From Verrucomicrobiota bacterium (GTDB lineage: Bacteria > Verrucomicrobiota > Verrucomicrobiia > Opitutales > Opitutaceae), in the NCBI GenBank assembly GCA_016222805.1, contig JACRQG010000032.1, positions 284,682-348,681 on the forward strand: a stretch of 64,000 nucleotides of DNA, given 5' to 3'. Shown one piece after another: positions 26,007 through 35,073 of the stretch. The notes below the pieces were generated by a model. The model worked only from the letters and a program-made list of their open reading frames with translations. It did no database searches and was not told where the DNA came from. A program made the position numbers and the translations under genes. Position 1 is the stretch's first letter. Each line of letters starts with the position of its first letter.

Positions 26007-27545
26007 ATGAAGGAACGATTCAGTCAGGGGGCAGTGCTGCGCCTTGTAGTGGACGCAATAGGACTAACGGCATGTTTGCTGGCGGCCTTCCTCCTCCGCT
26101 TCACCTATCACATGGTGTTCGAAGGGCCGGTTGGCTCCGGGCGCGTGCTGCTTAGTCTCTACCTGAATAACTTCGCGATTTGCGCGTCGCTAATCGTGCC
26201 ACTGACGCTGGGTTCTTTTGCTTTCTTCGGCCTGTACAGCCGGACGCGTTCCTACCAATGGCAGGCCAAGGCTATCGCCATTTCGAAAGCCGTGGCAGTA
26301 CCGTATCTTCTCGTCCCGTTGACGCTCTTCTTGCTTCCAGCGGTATTCACCGTTCCGCGTTCGGTGCTGTTTCTGGCTTGGGGCTTCACCTGGTTTGCGA
26401 CGCTGTTTGGCCGGATGTGGGCCCTGATTTGGCGTCGACTGGTCGTGCAGGAATCCGGGACGGCCAAGACCCCGATCAGGGATGAACGCAAGGTCCTCCT
26501 GATTGGGGGTGCCGGCTACATTGGATCGGCCTTGGTGCCGAAGCTCCTGGAGGCCGGCAATAAGGTGCGCCTCCTGGACGTGTTCCTCTATGGCAAGGAA
26601 ACCCTTGGCGCCTCCCTCAATCATCCCAACCTGGAATTGGTCGATGGTGATTTCCGGCAGGTGGAGAAGGTCGTGTCGGCGATGCGGGATGTCGGTTCGG
26701 TGATTCACCTGGGCGGCCTTGTCGGCGATCCGGCGTGTGCTGTTGACGAACAATTGACTCTGGAAATCAACCTCGTGGCGACGCGAGTCATCGCGGAGGT
26801 CGCCAAGGGTGACGGCATTCGGAGGTTCATCTTTGCCAGCACCTGCTCCGTGTACGGGGCGAGTGATGGGGTGTTGGACGAGAATTCCCGCCTCAACCCC
26901 GTTTCGCTTTATGCCCGCAGCAAGATCGCGTCCGAGAAAGTGCTCCTGGAGATGCGCGACGACGGCTTTTCGCCGGCGATCCTCCGGTTCGGCACCATCT
27001 TCGGGCTGTCTGGCAGGACGCGCTTTGATCTGGTGGTGAATCTGCTCACGGCGAAGGCGGTGTTCGACGGCAAGATCACTTTATACGGCGGCGATCAGTG
27101 GAGGCCTTTTGTTCACGTCGATGATGCCGCACGGGCTGTTCTCGCCGTCCTTCAGGCGCCCATCAACCGCGTGGATGGCGAGATTTTCAACATCGGCGGC
27201 GACAATCTCAACTACACGCTCCAGCAGGTAGGAGAGGTGATCAACCGCATGGTGCCCAATTCCGAACTTCTCGACTTGGGAGCCAACTCCGATCGCCGGA
27301 ATTATCGGGTGGATTTTGGCAAGGCTCGGCGGATGCTCGGCTTCACGCCAAAATGGAAGCTCGAGGAAGGGATCGCGCAGGTCATCAATGCCATCAAGGA
27401 GGGTGTCGTGCAGGACTACACCCTCGCCAAGTACAGCAACGTGAAATTTCTCAACCAGGAAAAGATCCAGTTTCTCGGCAAGGATGGCGGCTGGGAGCGG
27501 CGGATCATGGAGGGGGTCGGCCCGTCCGAGGACGGCAACACCTGA
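26007..27545 (+). CDS. Membrane-anchored NAD-dependent sugar epimerase/dehydratase (fusion)
   Basis: Two parts are visible in 512 residues. Residues 10-145 hold four or five membrane helices with FFGLYSRTRSYQW between them, like the N-terminal anchor of CapD/WbpM and of large phosphoglycosyltransferases. From about residue 163 comes an extended SDR: LIGGAGYIGSALV, the SVIHLGG strand, STCSVYGAS and the catalytic YARSK, then RPFVHVDDAARAV and FNIGG. The catalytic part resembles soluble UDP-glucose 4-epimerase/dTDP-glucose dehydratases, not the CapD catalytic domain, so the anchor appears transplanted. Product unknown; the aminotransferase before it may use it. Confidence 0.75.
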   Translation: MKERFSQGAVLRLVVDAIGLTACLLAAFLLRFTYHMVFEGPVGSGRVLLSLYLNNFAICASLIVPLTLGSFAFFGLYSRTRSYQWQAKAIAISKAVAVPYLLVPLTLFLLPAVFTVPRSVLFLAWGFTWFATLFGRMWALIWRRLVVQESGTAKTPIRDERKVLLIGGAGYIGSALVPKLLEAGNKVRLLDVFLYGKETLGASLNHPNLELVDGDFRQVEKVVSAMRDVGSVIHLGGLVGDPACAVDEQLTLEINLVATRVIAEVAKGDGIRRFIFASTCSVYGASDGVLDENSRLNPVSLYARSKIASEKVLLEMRDDGFSPAILRFGTIFGLSGRTRFDLVVNLLTAKAVFDGKITLYGGDQWRPFVHVDDAARAVLAVLQAPINRVDGEIFNIGGDNLNYTLQQVGEVINRMVPNSELLDLGANSDRRNYRVDFGKARRMLGFTPKWKLEEGIAQVINAIKEGVVQDYTLAKYSNVKFLNQEKIQFLGKDGGWERRIMEGVGPSEDGNT

Positions 27546-27642
27546 GCCCAGGCTTGGCCGCGAGTTTGGGGCGGTGACGAGGCCCCGCGAGTCCACCCGG
27601 GCTGACTCGCGAATAGGAGTCACAGCGACAGTCTTCTTCCCG

Positions 27643-28830
27643 ATGACATTCGACTATCTGGTGGTGGGCGGTGGCTTGGTGGGCTTGGCTACGGCGCTTC
27701 GACTCCAGGAGAAGTTCCGTGGCGCCCGGGTTGTGGTCCTCGAAAAGGAGGAAGTGGCTGGCATCCACCAAAGCACGCACAACAGTGGCGTCCTGCACTG
27801 CGGGTTGTATTACAAGCCGGGTTCGCTAAAGGCCCGTCTGGCGGTGCGAGGTATCCAGCAGATGGTTGAGTTCTGTCGGCAGCACGAGGTGCCCCACGAG
27901 ATTTGCGGCAAAGTGGTCGTCGCTACCGAGGAATCGGAAATCCCCCGCCTGGAAGAGTTGCTGCGCCGGGGCCAGGCCAACGGTCTGACTGGCCTGCGCC
28001 GCCTCGATGTCGCGGGCTTGCGCGCCATCGAGCCGCACGCGGCCGGCATCGCTGCGGCCCACGTACCGCAGGAGGGCATCGTGGACTACGCCGCGGTGAT
28101 CCGGGCAATGGAGCGCCTCATTGGGGCGCGGGACGGCAAGGTGCTCACCCGGGCGCGGGTGACCGGGATGCGCCTGGCGGGAAATTGGCGGGTCGCAAGT
28201 GAGGCGGGCGAGTACGAAGCGAAGTTCATTGTGAACTGCGCCGGGCTGCACTGCGATCGAGTCAGCCGGCTGGCGGGAGAGAATGAGGACGTGCGCATCG
28301 TGCCGTTTCGGGGCGAGTATTACGAGCTGCGCCCGGCGGCAGCCGGATTGGTGCGGCACCTGATTTATCCGGTGCCAGACCCGGCCTTTCCCTTCCTTGG
28401 CGTGCACTTTACGCGGATGATCAAGGGTGGTGTGGAATGCGGGCCGAACGCGGTTCTTGCCTTTGCTCGCGAAGGCTATCGCGCCAGCAACGTCAACGCG
28501 CGGGATCTCGCCGAGGTGCTGGTATATCCGGGCCTTTGGAGGTTCCTCCGCCGCTACCCGCAGATGGCCGTTTCGGAGTTGGTGCGCTCGTTCAGCCAGG
28601 AGCGGTTTTGCCGCTCGCTGCAGCGTTTGGTGCCCGAGGTGACGACCAGCGACTTGATTCGCGGCACCGCCGGAGTACGAGCGCAGGCGATGAACTCCTC
28701 CGGTGATCTGCTGCAGGACTTCCACCTGGTGAAGAGGGAGCGGGCGCTGCACGTCCTGAACGCCCCGAGCCCGGCCGCCACCGCCTCTCTGGCAATCGCC
28801 GAGCACGTCGTCGACCAGATCGCAGCCTGA
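27643..28830 (+). CDS. lhgO: L-2-hydroxyglutarate oxidase-like FAD enzyme
   Basis: A DAO-family flavoprotein of 395 residues. MTFDYLVVGGGLVGLATALRL gives the FAD-binding GxGxxG at the N-terminus, and HQSTHNSGVLHCGLYYKPGSLKA is the LhgO/L2HGDH signature. VNCAGLHCDRV and MIKGGVECGPNAVLA are also typical. It oxidises L-2-hydroxyglutarate to 2-oxoglutarate with electrons going to the membrane quinone pool. An in-frame ATG at 27484 is rejected because it overlaps the preceding gene and adds no family sequence. LhgO-type genes recur at the edges of sugar clusters, but a role in polysaccharide synthesis is unproven; it is the last plus-strand gene before a convergent gene. Confidence 0.88.
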   Translation: MTFDYLVVGGGLVGLATALRLQEKFRGARVVVLEKEEVAGIHQSTHNSGVLHCGLYYKPGSLKARLAVRGIQQMVEFCRQHEVPHEICGKVVVATEESEIPRLEELLRRGQANGLTGLRRLDVAGLRAIEPHAAGIAAAHVPQEGIVDYAAVIRAMERLIGARDGKVLTRARVTGMRLAGNWRVASEAGEYEAKFIVNCAGLHCDRVSRLAGENEDVRIVPFRGEYYELRPAAAGLVRHLIYPVPDPAFPFLGVHFTRMIKGGVECGPNAVLAFAREGYRASNVNARDLAEVLVYPGLWRFLRRYPQMAVSELVRSFSQERFCRSLQRLVPEVTTSDLIRGTAGVRAQAMNSSGDLLQDFHLVKRERALHVLNAPSPAATASLAIAEHVVDQIAA

Positions 28831-28906
28831 GCTCCTCGGCCCGCTGCCGTCTGCGAAAGTTGGGGTAGGATTGTCCTTCCAGGTGGCCCGTGGCGTCCGT
28901 GGCCCC

Positions 28907-31900
28907 TCATCCAGGCGGATGGACAGGTGCCGCCGCTGTATTGCCCGCGAGCCCGGTGCGCAGTCGCCGCACCAACTCCGGCACGGCGTCGTAGCGCGTC
29001 AGACGCAGGCCCACCGCGCCGCCGCCGGGAGTGGTTTCCACGAACTCCGGGTCGGCCTTGAGCCCGAAGCGGCGGTAGAAGGCGTGGCGAAGGAAGTCCT
29101 TCACCCGCCCGGGGTCTGCCCGCTCGGCATCGATGTGGACTTGGAAGTAGTCGCCCTGGCCAGCGGCATTAACCCGCACGGCCACCGCCTCCTTTCCAAA
29201 TGCGCGCTTCAACATCGCCTCGGCGAGGTCGATCAACGCGAGTCCGCGGAAGAAGCTCCCACCCGCCCAGCAATGAAACTCCGGCGGATCGCCCGCTTCC
29301 AGCAAGGCGTCCCCGAGATCGCGGTTGAAGTCGTAGCCGGCGGCGCCGTGGCGCTCCAGCCAGGCGGAGAGTTTCTCGGGACCCTTCAGCCCGTTTTCCC
29401 AAGGCAGATCATCGACCATTTGTGCCGCGTCCGGCAGTCGGCCCGGATCGATGGCCACGCTGCGATCACCCATCTGGGACCGCGTCACGCAGCCAATCCA
29501 CTCTTCCGGATGATGGATGAGGTGGAAGTTCTTGGCGACTTCGCTGAAGAGGTAGGCCACGATGGCGCGGAGCGGCACGCCCGGGGAAATCGCGGCAGCT
29601 TCCGACCCTTGTGCAGTGTGGGTCGGACGCGGAAAGAGCGGGTCCCGCCAGCCAGCGAAGAGCCCGGCCAGTGTGGAATCGGCCTTGGTGGCGGCGGTGC
29701 GGGCATCGAGATGATGCACGCGCTGCTGTTCGGCGACGTACCAGGCGCGTTCAGCGGAGAGGCGGTTCCAGAGTTCCCGCCGCCGAATGCAGAGCGGCAG
29801 TTGGCGTAGGACCGAGGCAATCCAACGGCGGTTTTCCACACTGAGCTGGCCGTCTTCGAGAAGGTCGCCTTCGATCTGTTTGAAAAAATCGAGGTCGAGC
29901 GGCAGGCGCGTGAGGATGGCGGCGATTTCCGCGGCCTTGCCGGTGAGTTTGCGCCATTCGCCGGCGGTGAGCACGGCGGGCTGGGCGCCGGCATCGTCGG
30001 GGGAGGTTGCGGTCGCCACTGTTTCTCCGTACATGCCCCAGGACCAGCGCCAGGCGGTGCGGTCGCGTTCGACGCTGTAGGGGAAGATGACTTTGAAGCG
30101 ATCCGCCGGCACCGGATAGGTGTCCAGAATCCGGTAGTTGTCGGCAGGGTTGGACGAGATGAGGGTTCCCTGGCCGGCGCGCCCTTTCTGCTCCGTGGCC
30201 TGATCCAGTGAACCTGCCCGCACGCCCGTGCCGTACTCGGCCTGGCAGGCGAGGTGGACGAGCACGTCGGGCGGGATGGAGAGATCGAAGAGCGCGTTGA
30301 GCGCGTTCTTGGTCGCGACCGTGAGGGCGGAGGAGCTGGAAAACCCGCCCTGTGGGATATTGCCCGTGCAGAGGATGCGCAGGCCGGTGAAATGGCTGCG
30401 GTCCAGGCAGCGCTGCACGCGGGCCCCAAGGTGACCGTCGCGGAGGGTGCGCAGGGAGGCGAGGGTGTTGGCCACGAGGGCAAACGGGCGCCGCATGTTG
30501 CTGGCGACGCGGAGCGCCGGCGGTGGCAACGGGAGGCCCTTCTGGCGCCGGGCCTCGATCTCTTCGTCGGTGAAATAGCCCAGCGAGAGCAGGAGGTTCT
30601 CGCTCATCCGCGTGCCGAAGTGCTCGTAAGAGTGCCAGTCGCCGATCTCGGCGCCGGGGTACATGACCTCGTCGTCGGCCGGCACCGTGTTGATGCTCTC
30701 GCGGTACTTGGCGTCGAGCGGGTATAAATGCAGCCGGCGGTCGTTGGTCGGTTGGGCGAGGACGACAATCTGCTCGCCCGCCTCGGCCGATCCGGCCCCG
30801 ATGGGCATCTGCCAGGCCGGCCCGAAGAACCGGCTCATGTCGGGATGCATGAAGGCGACGCGCAGGCGCCCGCCGGAAATCCCGATGGCGATCGGCTCGT
30901 CCGGCTGGCAACCGAGTTTCTCGCGTTGCGCGGTGTCGAGGATCTCCTGCAACTGGCGGGCGATGGAGGCCACCTGGGCGGGCGGGCGATCCGCGACGAT
31001 GGCCTGGACGGCGGCGTCGATTTCGCCGGCGGCGGGCGCGGTGGCACGTTGCCGGCGCAAGACACCCTCCAACAGGGCCAGATCCGCCGGACGGGTGACA
31101 TCGGCGCACAGAAGGTCGTATTCGGCGTCGCTTGGCTGGGTGGTGATCGTGCGGATGTCGCCGCCGGCCGCGGCAAGATGCTCGATGATGTCGGTCAGGT
31201 AGAACTGACCCTGGGCGTTCTCATTGGTGAGCGGGGCGAGGAGGCCGTGCAAGGCGCGTGCGCGAATGGCATAGAGCGGACAGTTCCCCTCGGTGAGATT
31301 GAGGAGGGCCTGGCGGGTGATCGCCTCCGGCTCGGCGGCGATGTCCTTCTCCTCGATGATGCGCGTGACGCGGCCGGCTTCGTTGCGGAGCACACGGCCC
31401 TTGCCGAGATGGCGAGGAGGTTCGTAACGCGCTGTAAGCAGCGTCAGGTCGGCTTCGCGCGCGCCACTGGTATGGGTCTCGAGGAGTCGCCGAAACGTCG
31501 CGGCGGGAACGACGCGGTCCCCCATAGTGATGACCAGCAGGGGGTCGGTCTCGATGAGGTCGGGGACCGAGAACACCTCAAAGACAGCGTAGGCCGTGCC
31601 TCCCGTGGGATTGTCGGAAAGAACGTAGGTGTTGCCTGTACCCAGGGCGCCGGCCACCTCCTCGTGTCGGTAGCCAACCACGCAGATTGCGGTCGTTGCG
31701 ACAGACGGCGACTCGGCGCTGCCGTTAGTCGTGGTCAGCGCGGCGCCAAAGGACTCGATCGAATGACGGGCAAGAGGTTTGCCCAGGACTGGTTGGATGC
31801 ACTTCGGCTGGACGCCAAAGCGGGTGCCTTTGCCGGCGGCGAGGACAACCAGGGTCGCTTTGCGGGACGAACCCGCTGCGGAAACGGAGTGGGCTTGCGA

Positions 31901-32011
31901 GCCGAGAATCTTGTCTGCGCCCAAGCGAACGGTCCGGGCCAGGGTGTTTCCCGCAGTGGCAGGAGAGGTGCTGGCGACAGGGTGACGGTTCGAAGCGGGA
32001 GGGTTGTTCAC
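28907..32011 (-). CDS. Fused sugar nucleotidyltransferase and GHMP kinase
   Basis: A 1034-residue bifunctional protein. The N-terminal part is a nucleotidyltransferase: VVLAAGKGTRFG at 56-66, PK at 69-70, LVITMGDRV and VTRIIEEKD. The C-terminal part contains a GHMP kinase: GNIPQGGFSSSSAL around residues 552-565 (the ATP phosphate-binding loop) and GVRAGSLDQATEQKG, like the galactokinase substrate region. A domain order of pyrophosphorylase then kinase is found in Bacteroides FKP, which salvages fucose to GDP-fucose, but the sequences here look different. It likely converts a free sugar to its 1-phosphate and then to an NDP-sugar. The first 50 residues are low in pattern, so a later start is possible. 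Confidence 0.75.
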   Translation of the reverse strand: MNNPPASNRHPVASTSPATAGNTLARTVRLGADKILGSQAHSVSAAGSSRKATLVVLAAGKGTRFGVQPKCIQPVLGKPLARHSIESFGAALTTTNGSAESPSVATTAICVVGYRHEEVAGALGTGNTYVLSDNPTGGTAYAVFEVFSVPDLIETDPLLVITMGDRVVPAATFRRLLETHTSGAREADLTLLTARYEPPRHLGKGRVLRNEAGRVTRIIEEKDIAAEPEAITRQALLNLTEGNCPLYAIRARALHGLLAPLTNENAQGQFYLTDIIEHLAAAGGDIRTITTQPSDAEYDLLCADVTRPADLALLEGVLRRQRATAPAAGEIDAAVQAIVADRPPAQVASIARQLQEILDTAQREKLGCQPDEPIAIGISGGRLRVAFMHPDMSRFFGPAWQMPIGAGSAEAGEQIVVLAQPTNDRRLHLYPLDAKYRESINTVPADDEVMYPGAEIGDWHSYEHFGTRMSENLLLSLGYFTDEEIEARRQKGLPLPPPALRVASNMRRPFALVANTLASLRTLRDGHLGARVQRCLDRSHFTGLRILCTGNIPQGGFSSSSALTVATKNALNALFDLSIPPDVLVHLACQAEYGTGVRAGSLDQATEQKGRAGQGTLISSNPADNYRILDTYPVPADRFKVIFPYSVERDRTAWRWSWGMYGETVATATSPDDAGAQPAVLTAGEWRKLTGKAAEIAAILTRLPLDLDFFKQIEGDLLEDGQLSVENRRWIASVLRQLPLCIRRRELWNRLSAERAWYVAEQQRVHHLDARTAATKADSTLAGLFAGWRDPLFPRPTHTAQGSEAAAISPGVPLRAIVAYLFSEVAKNFHLIHHPEEWIGCVTRSQMGDRSVAIDPGRLPDAAQMVDDLPWENGLKGPEKLSAWLERHGAAGYDFNRDLGDALLEAGDPPEFHCWAGGSFFRGLALIDLAEAMLKRAFGKEAVAVRVNAAGQGDYFQVHIDAERADPGRVKDFLRHAFYRRFGLKADPEFVETTPGGGAVGLRLTRYDAVPELVRRLRTGLAGNTAAAPVHPPG

Positions 32012-32111
32012 GCCTCTTCCATCACAAGGCGCGACGGGAGCCGTTCAATGCAATTTGCCGCGGGCGGGTGGATGAAAAACGGTGGTTGGCGCGTCGTTTG
32101 ACGTTCCTGAA

Positions 32112-32191
32112 TGTAGGCGGGGCGACTCGCCCCGCGTGCGCACTGGTTTCGTCGCCCATCCCCGCGGGACGGGGTCGTCCCGCCTACAGGG
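32112..32191. repeat. Composite REP-like repeat, left copy beside the arylsulfatase gene
   Basis: Two GC-rich hairpins framed by TGTAGGCGGG and CCCGCCTACA. The last 35 bases are the exact reverse complement of the first 35 bases of the copy at 34719-34796, and the first half is a diverged inverse of that copy's second half. The intergenic stretch 32012-32235 holds nothing else recognisable. Confidence 0.75.
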
Positions 32192-32235
32192 ATCAGGGAA
32201 GACGATGGACTGTGGGCATCTCCCACCGCGATTTT

Positions 32236-34485
32236 CTACCGCGGGTCGGCCGTCACGGTCACGTCGCGGAGCGTACCCTGGAACGCGAAGGGCGGCGCGT
32301 AGTCCTCGCTGACGGGCGTGTAGAGATCGCACGCGAGATCCAGGGTCTCGTGGCTGATGTTGCCACTCATCGCCATCGGCACCCGCCCCCGGCCCACTTC
32401 GCGGCCGTCGAGCCGCAGCACGACGTCGGCCCCGCCGTCCTCCCGCAGCCGGAAGTCCACCACGACGGTACTCGCGCCGGCCGGCAGTTGTTCCACGGCG
32501 CGCACCGTCGTCCGCTGCTCGCCGGCGTAGTTGTAGTGAAACACCGGCACGCTCCCCAGCACGTACAGGGCATAGCCCGCGAAGCGGCCGCCGTGGGCCA
32601 GGATCACGCCGTCCCCGCCGGCAGTGAGCCGCGCAGTGATCGTCATGGAGCGGTCGCGGCGCTCGAGCGCGGTGTACTTGTGCAGTCCGCTCACCGGCGG
32701 CACGTAGGTGACCGTCCGACGATCGCCGTTCCACGGCGGGCGGATCATGTCGCGCGGTCCGGCGCGGCGATCGTCGAGCGGATAGACATCGTGCTGCCGG
32801 GCCTCGCGCTCCCACGTCCGTAAAAGGGCGGCGAGCCGCTCCGGCTGCTCGGCCGCGAGATCGCGGCTCTCGGTCGGGTCCGTCTCGAGGTGGTAGAGTT
32901 CCCAGCGGTCCTCCGCGTAGGGCCGGCCGGACTCGTGGAAGGTAACGGCCTTCCATCCTCCCTCATAGATCGCGCGGTGGCCGTGGATTTCGAAGTACTG
33001 CGTCGTGCGACGCGAGGGGGCCATGGCTTGGTCGGATGGCCAGGTGTAGGCGAGACTTGCGCCGGCGAGGGGAAGTTGCCGCCGGCCGCCAAGCTCCGCG
33101 GGCGCAGGGAGCCTGGAAACCTCTAGCAGCGTCGGCAGCAGATCGACCACGTGGTGAAACTGCCCGCGCCGGCCGCCGGCATCGGTGATGCGCGCCGGCC
33201 AGTGCGCGATGAGCGGCACCCGGACGCCGCCCTCGTGAACCGAGCCCTTGGTCCGCCGGAAGGGGGTGTTGCCGGCCTGCGTCCAGCCGATCGGGTAGGT
33301 GGGATAGGTGAGGGGCCCACCGAGTTGCTCCAGCCGCCCGGCGCCGCCAGCAAACTCACCGGGCCGGTTGGCGGCGAAGAGCCGCAGCTCGTTCCAGATT
33401 CCCTCGGGCCCGCCCTCCGGGCTCGCGCCGTTGTCGGACAGCAGCAGGATCAGCGTGTCGCGCAGGAGCCCCTGTTGCTCCAGCCAGTCGACGACGCGCC
33501 CGAGTTCGCGATCGGCGGCCTCCATGCAGGCGGCGAAACACTCGTAGTACCGGGCAAACACGCGGCGCTCCTCGGCGGTGAGCGCGGCCCACGGTTTCAC
33601 CCCCGGATTGGCGGGTGGCAGCTTCGTGCCCATGGGCACGATCCCCAGCTCGATCTGGCGCGCAAGGGTTCTTTCGCGGTACGCGTCCCAGCCGTCGTCG
33701 AACCGGCCGCGCCACTTTGCGAGCAATTCAGGCGAGGCGTGGTGGGGCGCATGACCGGCTCCGAGCGAGAGGTAAACGAAGAAAGGCTGCTCCGGTGCAG
33801 TGGCGCGATGCTCGGCCAGGTAGGCAATCGTCCGCTCGCAGAGATCCGTATCCATGAAGTACGGCTCCGCGCCTCCGAGCCGGGTCGCGCGGGGTTTCAC
33901 GCGCTCGCGGCCGGAGAAGATCTCCGGGGCGAATTGGTTCATGTCCCCGCCCATGAAGCCATAGAAGCGATCGAAGCCCCGCCCGGTCGGCCAGTAGGCG
34001 GAGCTCGCCGCCTGGTTCAGCTCGCTCATTGGGGCAAGGTGCCACTTGCCGAAGGCCGCGGTCGCGTAGCCGCCCGCGCGCAGGTAGTCGGCGACCGTCC
34101 CGGCCTCGAGGTGCGGCCCGCCGAGGTTGTTGCGGGCGCCGTTGGCGTACTCCCCGATGTGGCCGACGCCGACCGCGTGGGAGTTGCGTCCGGTGAGCAG
34201 GGAGGCGCGCGTGGGGGAGCAGACGGAGTTGACGTGGAAGTGGGTGTAACGGAGGCCGCCGGCCGCGAGGCGATCGACCGTCGGGGTCGCCAGCGGTGCG
34301 CCATAACACCCGAACTGCCCGAAACCGACATCGTCCCACAGCACCAGCAGGATGTTGGGCGCGCCGGACGGCGGTCGCACCGGAGCGGGCCAGCGCGCCT
34401 CCGCCGGGGTCCAGACGGGCGCGGGTGACGAGGCGGCGAAGGCGCAGCTGGCGACGGACAACAGGAGGAAACTCCAGGGTTTCAT
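32236..34485 (-). CDS. Secreted arylsulfatase (type I, formylglycine)
   Basis: Hydrolyses sulfate esters in the periplasm or outside the cell. An N-terminal signal peptide is visible (MKPWSFLLLSVASCAFA). The catalytic domain begins NILLVLWDDVGFGQFGCYG, with the metal-binding aspartate pair. The formylglycine motif is CSPTRASLLTGR, in which the cysteine is converted by a sulfatase-maturating enzyme. KWHLAP and LLLSDNGASPEGG complete the sulfatase core. The extra C-terminal 150 residues (from about RPPWNGDRRTVTY) form a beta-rich domain. The ATG at 34485 is preferred over 34506 because the signal peptide then starts directly. The gene lies between inverted composite repeats. Confidence 0.9.
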   Translation of the reverse strand: MKPWSFLLLSVASCAFAASSPAPVWTPAEARWPAPVRPPSGAPNILLVLWDDVGFGQFGCYGAPLATPTVDRLAAGGLRYTHFHVNSVCSPTRASLLTGRNSHAVGVGHIGEYANGARNNLGGPHLEAGTVADYLRAGGYATAAFGKWHLAPMSELNQAASSAYWPTGRGFDRFYGFMGGDMNQFAPEIFSGRERVKPRATRLGGAEPYFMDTDLCERTIAYLAEHRATAPEQPFFVYLSLGAGHAPHHASPELLAKWRGRFDDGWDAYRERTLARQIELGIVPMGTKLPPANPGVKPWAALTAEERRVFARYYECFAACMEAADRELGRVVDWLEQQGLLRDTLILLLSDNGASPEGGPEGIWNELRLFAANRPGEFAGGAGRLEQLGGPLTYPTYPIGWTQAGNTPFRRTKGSVHEGGVRVPLIAHWPARITDAGGRRGQFHHVVDLLPTLLEVSRLPAPAELGGRRQLPLAGASLAYTWPSDQAMAPSRRTTQYFEIHGHRAIYEGGWKAVTFHESGRPYAEDRWELYHLETDPTESRDLAAEQPERLAALLRTWEREARQHDVYPLDDRRAGPRDMIRPPWNGDRRTVTYVPPVSGLHKYTALERRDRSMTITARLTAGGDGVILAHGGRFAGYALYVLGSVPVFHYNYAGEQRTTVRAVEQLPAGASTVVVDFRLREDGGADVVLRLDGREVGRGRVPMAMSGNISHETLDLACDLYTPVSEDYAPPFAFQGTLRDVTVTADPR

Positions 34486-34506
34486 CGGCAGGGCGCAGGG
34501 GGACAA

Positions 34507-35073
34507 CGGCGCACCGCGAAAGCAAACCTGTAATGCGGAGAGGACCTCGCGGCGCCGTGGGCGCTGACGTCATTTATCATCCGCTTGATCGACCCAAGCT
34601 CTCCGCCCACCCCGCCCTGACGGGCACCCCTCCCAGGAGGGGATTTTTGCAGGTTGATCCCCTTTCGAGAGGAGGGGCGCGCGGCGCCGGGGTGTGCCTG
34701 GTCCGGCGAAGTCCCGGTCCCTGTAGGCGGGACGACCCCGTCCCGCGGGGATGAGCGACGCAACCGACATACGCGGGGCGGGTCGCCCGGCCTACAGCCA
34801 ATCTTGGATCACGCTAAGCCACGAAGGGCGCAAAGGGGTAGCATTGGAACGGGGTGCTCGCCCCAGTTCCCCTCTCGAGCCGGAACCATGCAGTCGGGCT
34901 GACGCACCTGCGGGAGTCCACTGACGAAACGGTGACCTGTGGGCGGGGCGACCGCGCCCCGCTCCGCGACGAGGTCGTCGCGGCTACATTGCTGCGGTGC
35001 ACGTCGACTACGACTGCATCGTTCCGGCTCGAGAGGGGTGGCGCGTAGCGCCGGGGTGTGTCCGTTTCGGCCC
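34507..35073. other. Repeat-rich intergenic region of 567 bases
   Basis: No gene is recognised. It holds a composite repeat (34719-34796), a related but diverged palindromic element at about 34936-34992, and at least two copies of a CTCGAG-containing element with the words GAGAGG and GCGCCGGGGTGTG, near 34668-34700 and 35028-35062, plus a partial inverse near 34865-34890. The reading frame that crosses it on the plus strand is an accident of GC-rich sequence. Confidence 0.6.
34719..34796. repeat. Composite REP-like repeat, right copy beside the arylsulfatase gene
   Basis: Inverse partner of 32112-32191. It starts with CCCTGTAGGCGGGACG and ends with GGCCTACA. Its first 35 bases match the other copy exactly as reverse complement, while its second half (GCGACGCAACC…) is diverged. 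Together they bracket the arylsulfatase gene. Confidence 0.75.

Noticed and set aside
30728..32101. 457-codon plus-strand frame opposite the nucleotidyltransferase domain
   Set aside because: Low-complexity Gly/Ala/Asp-rich shadow; the minus strand has clear motifs.
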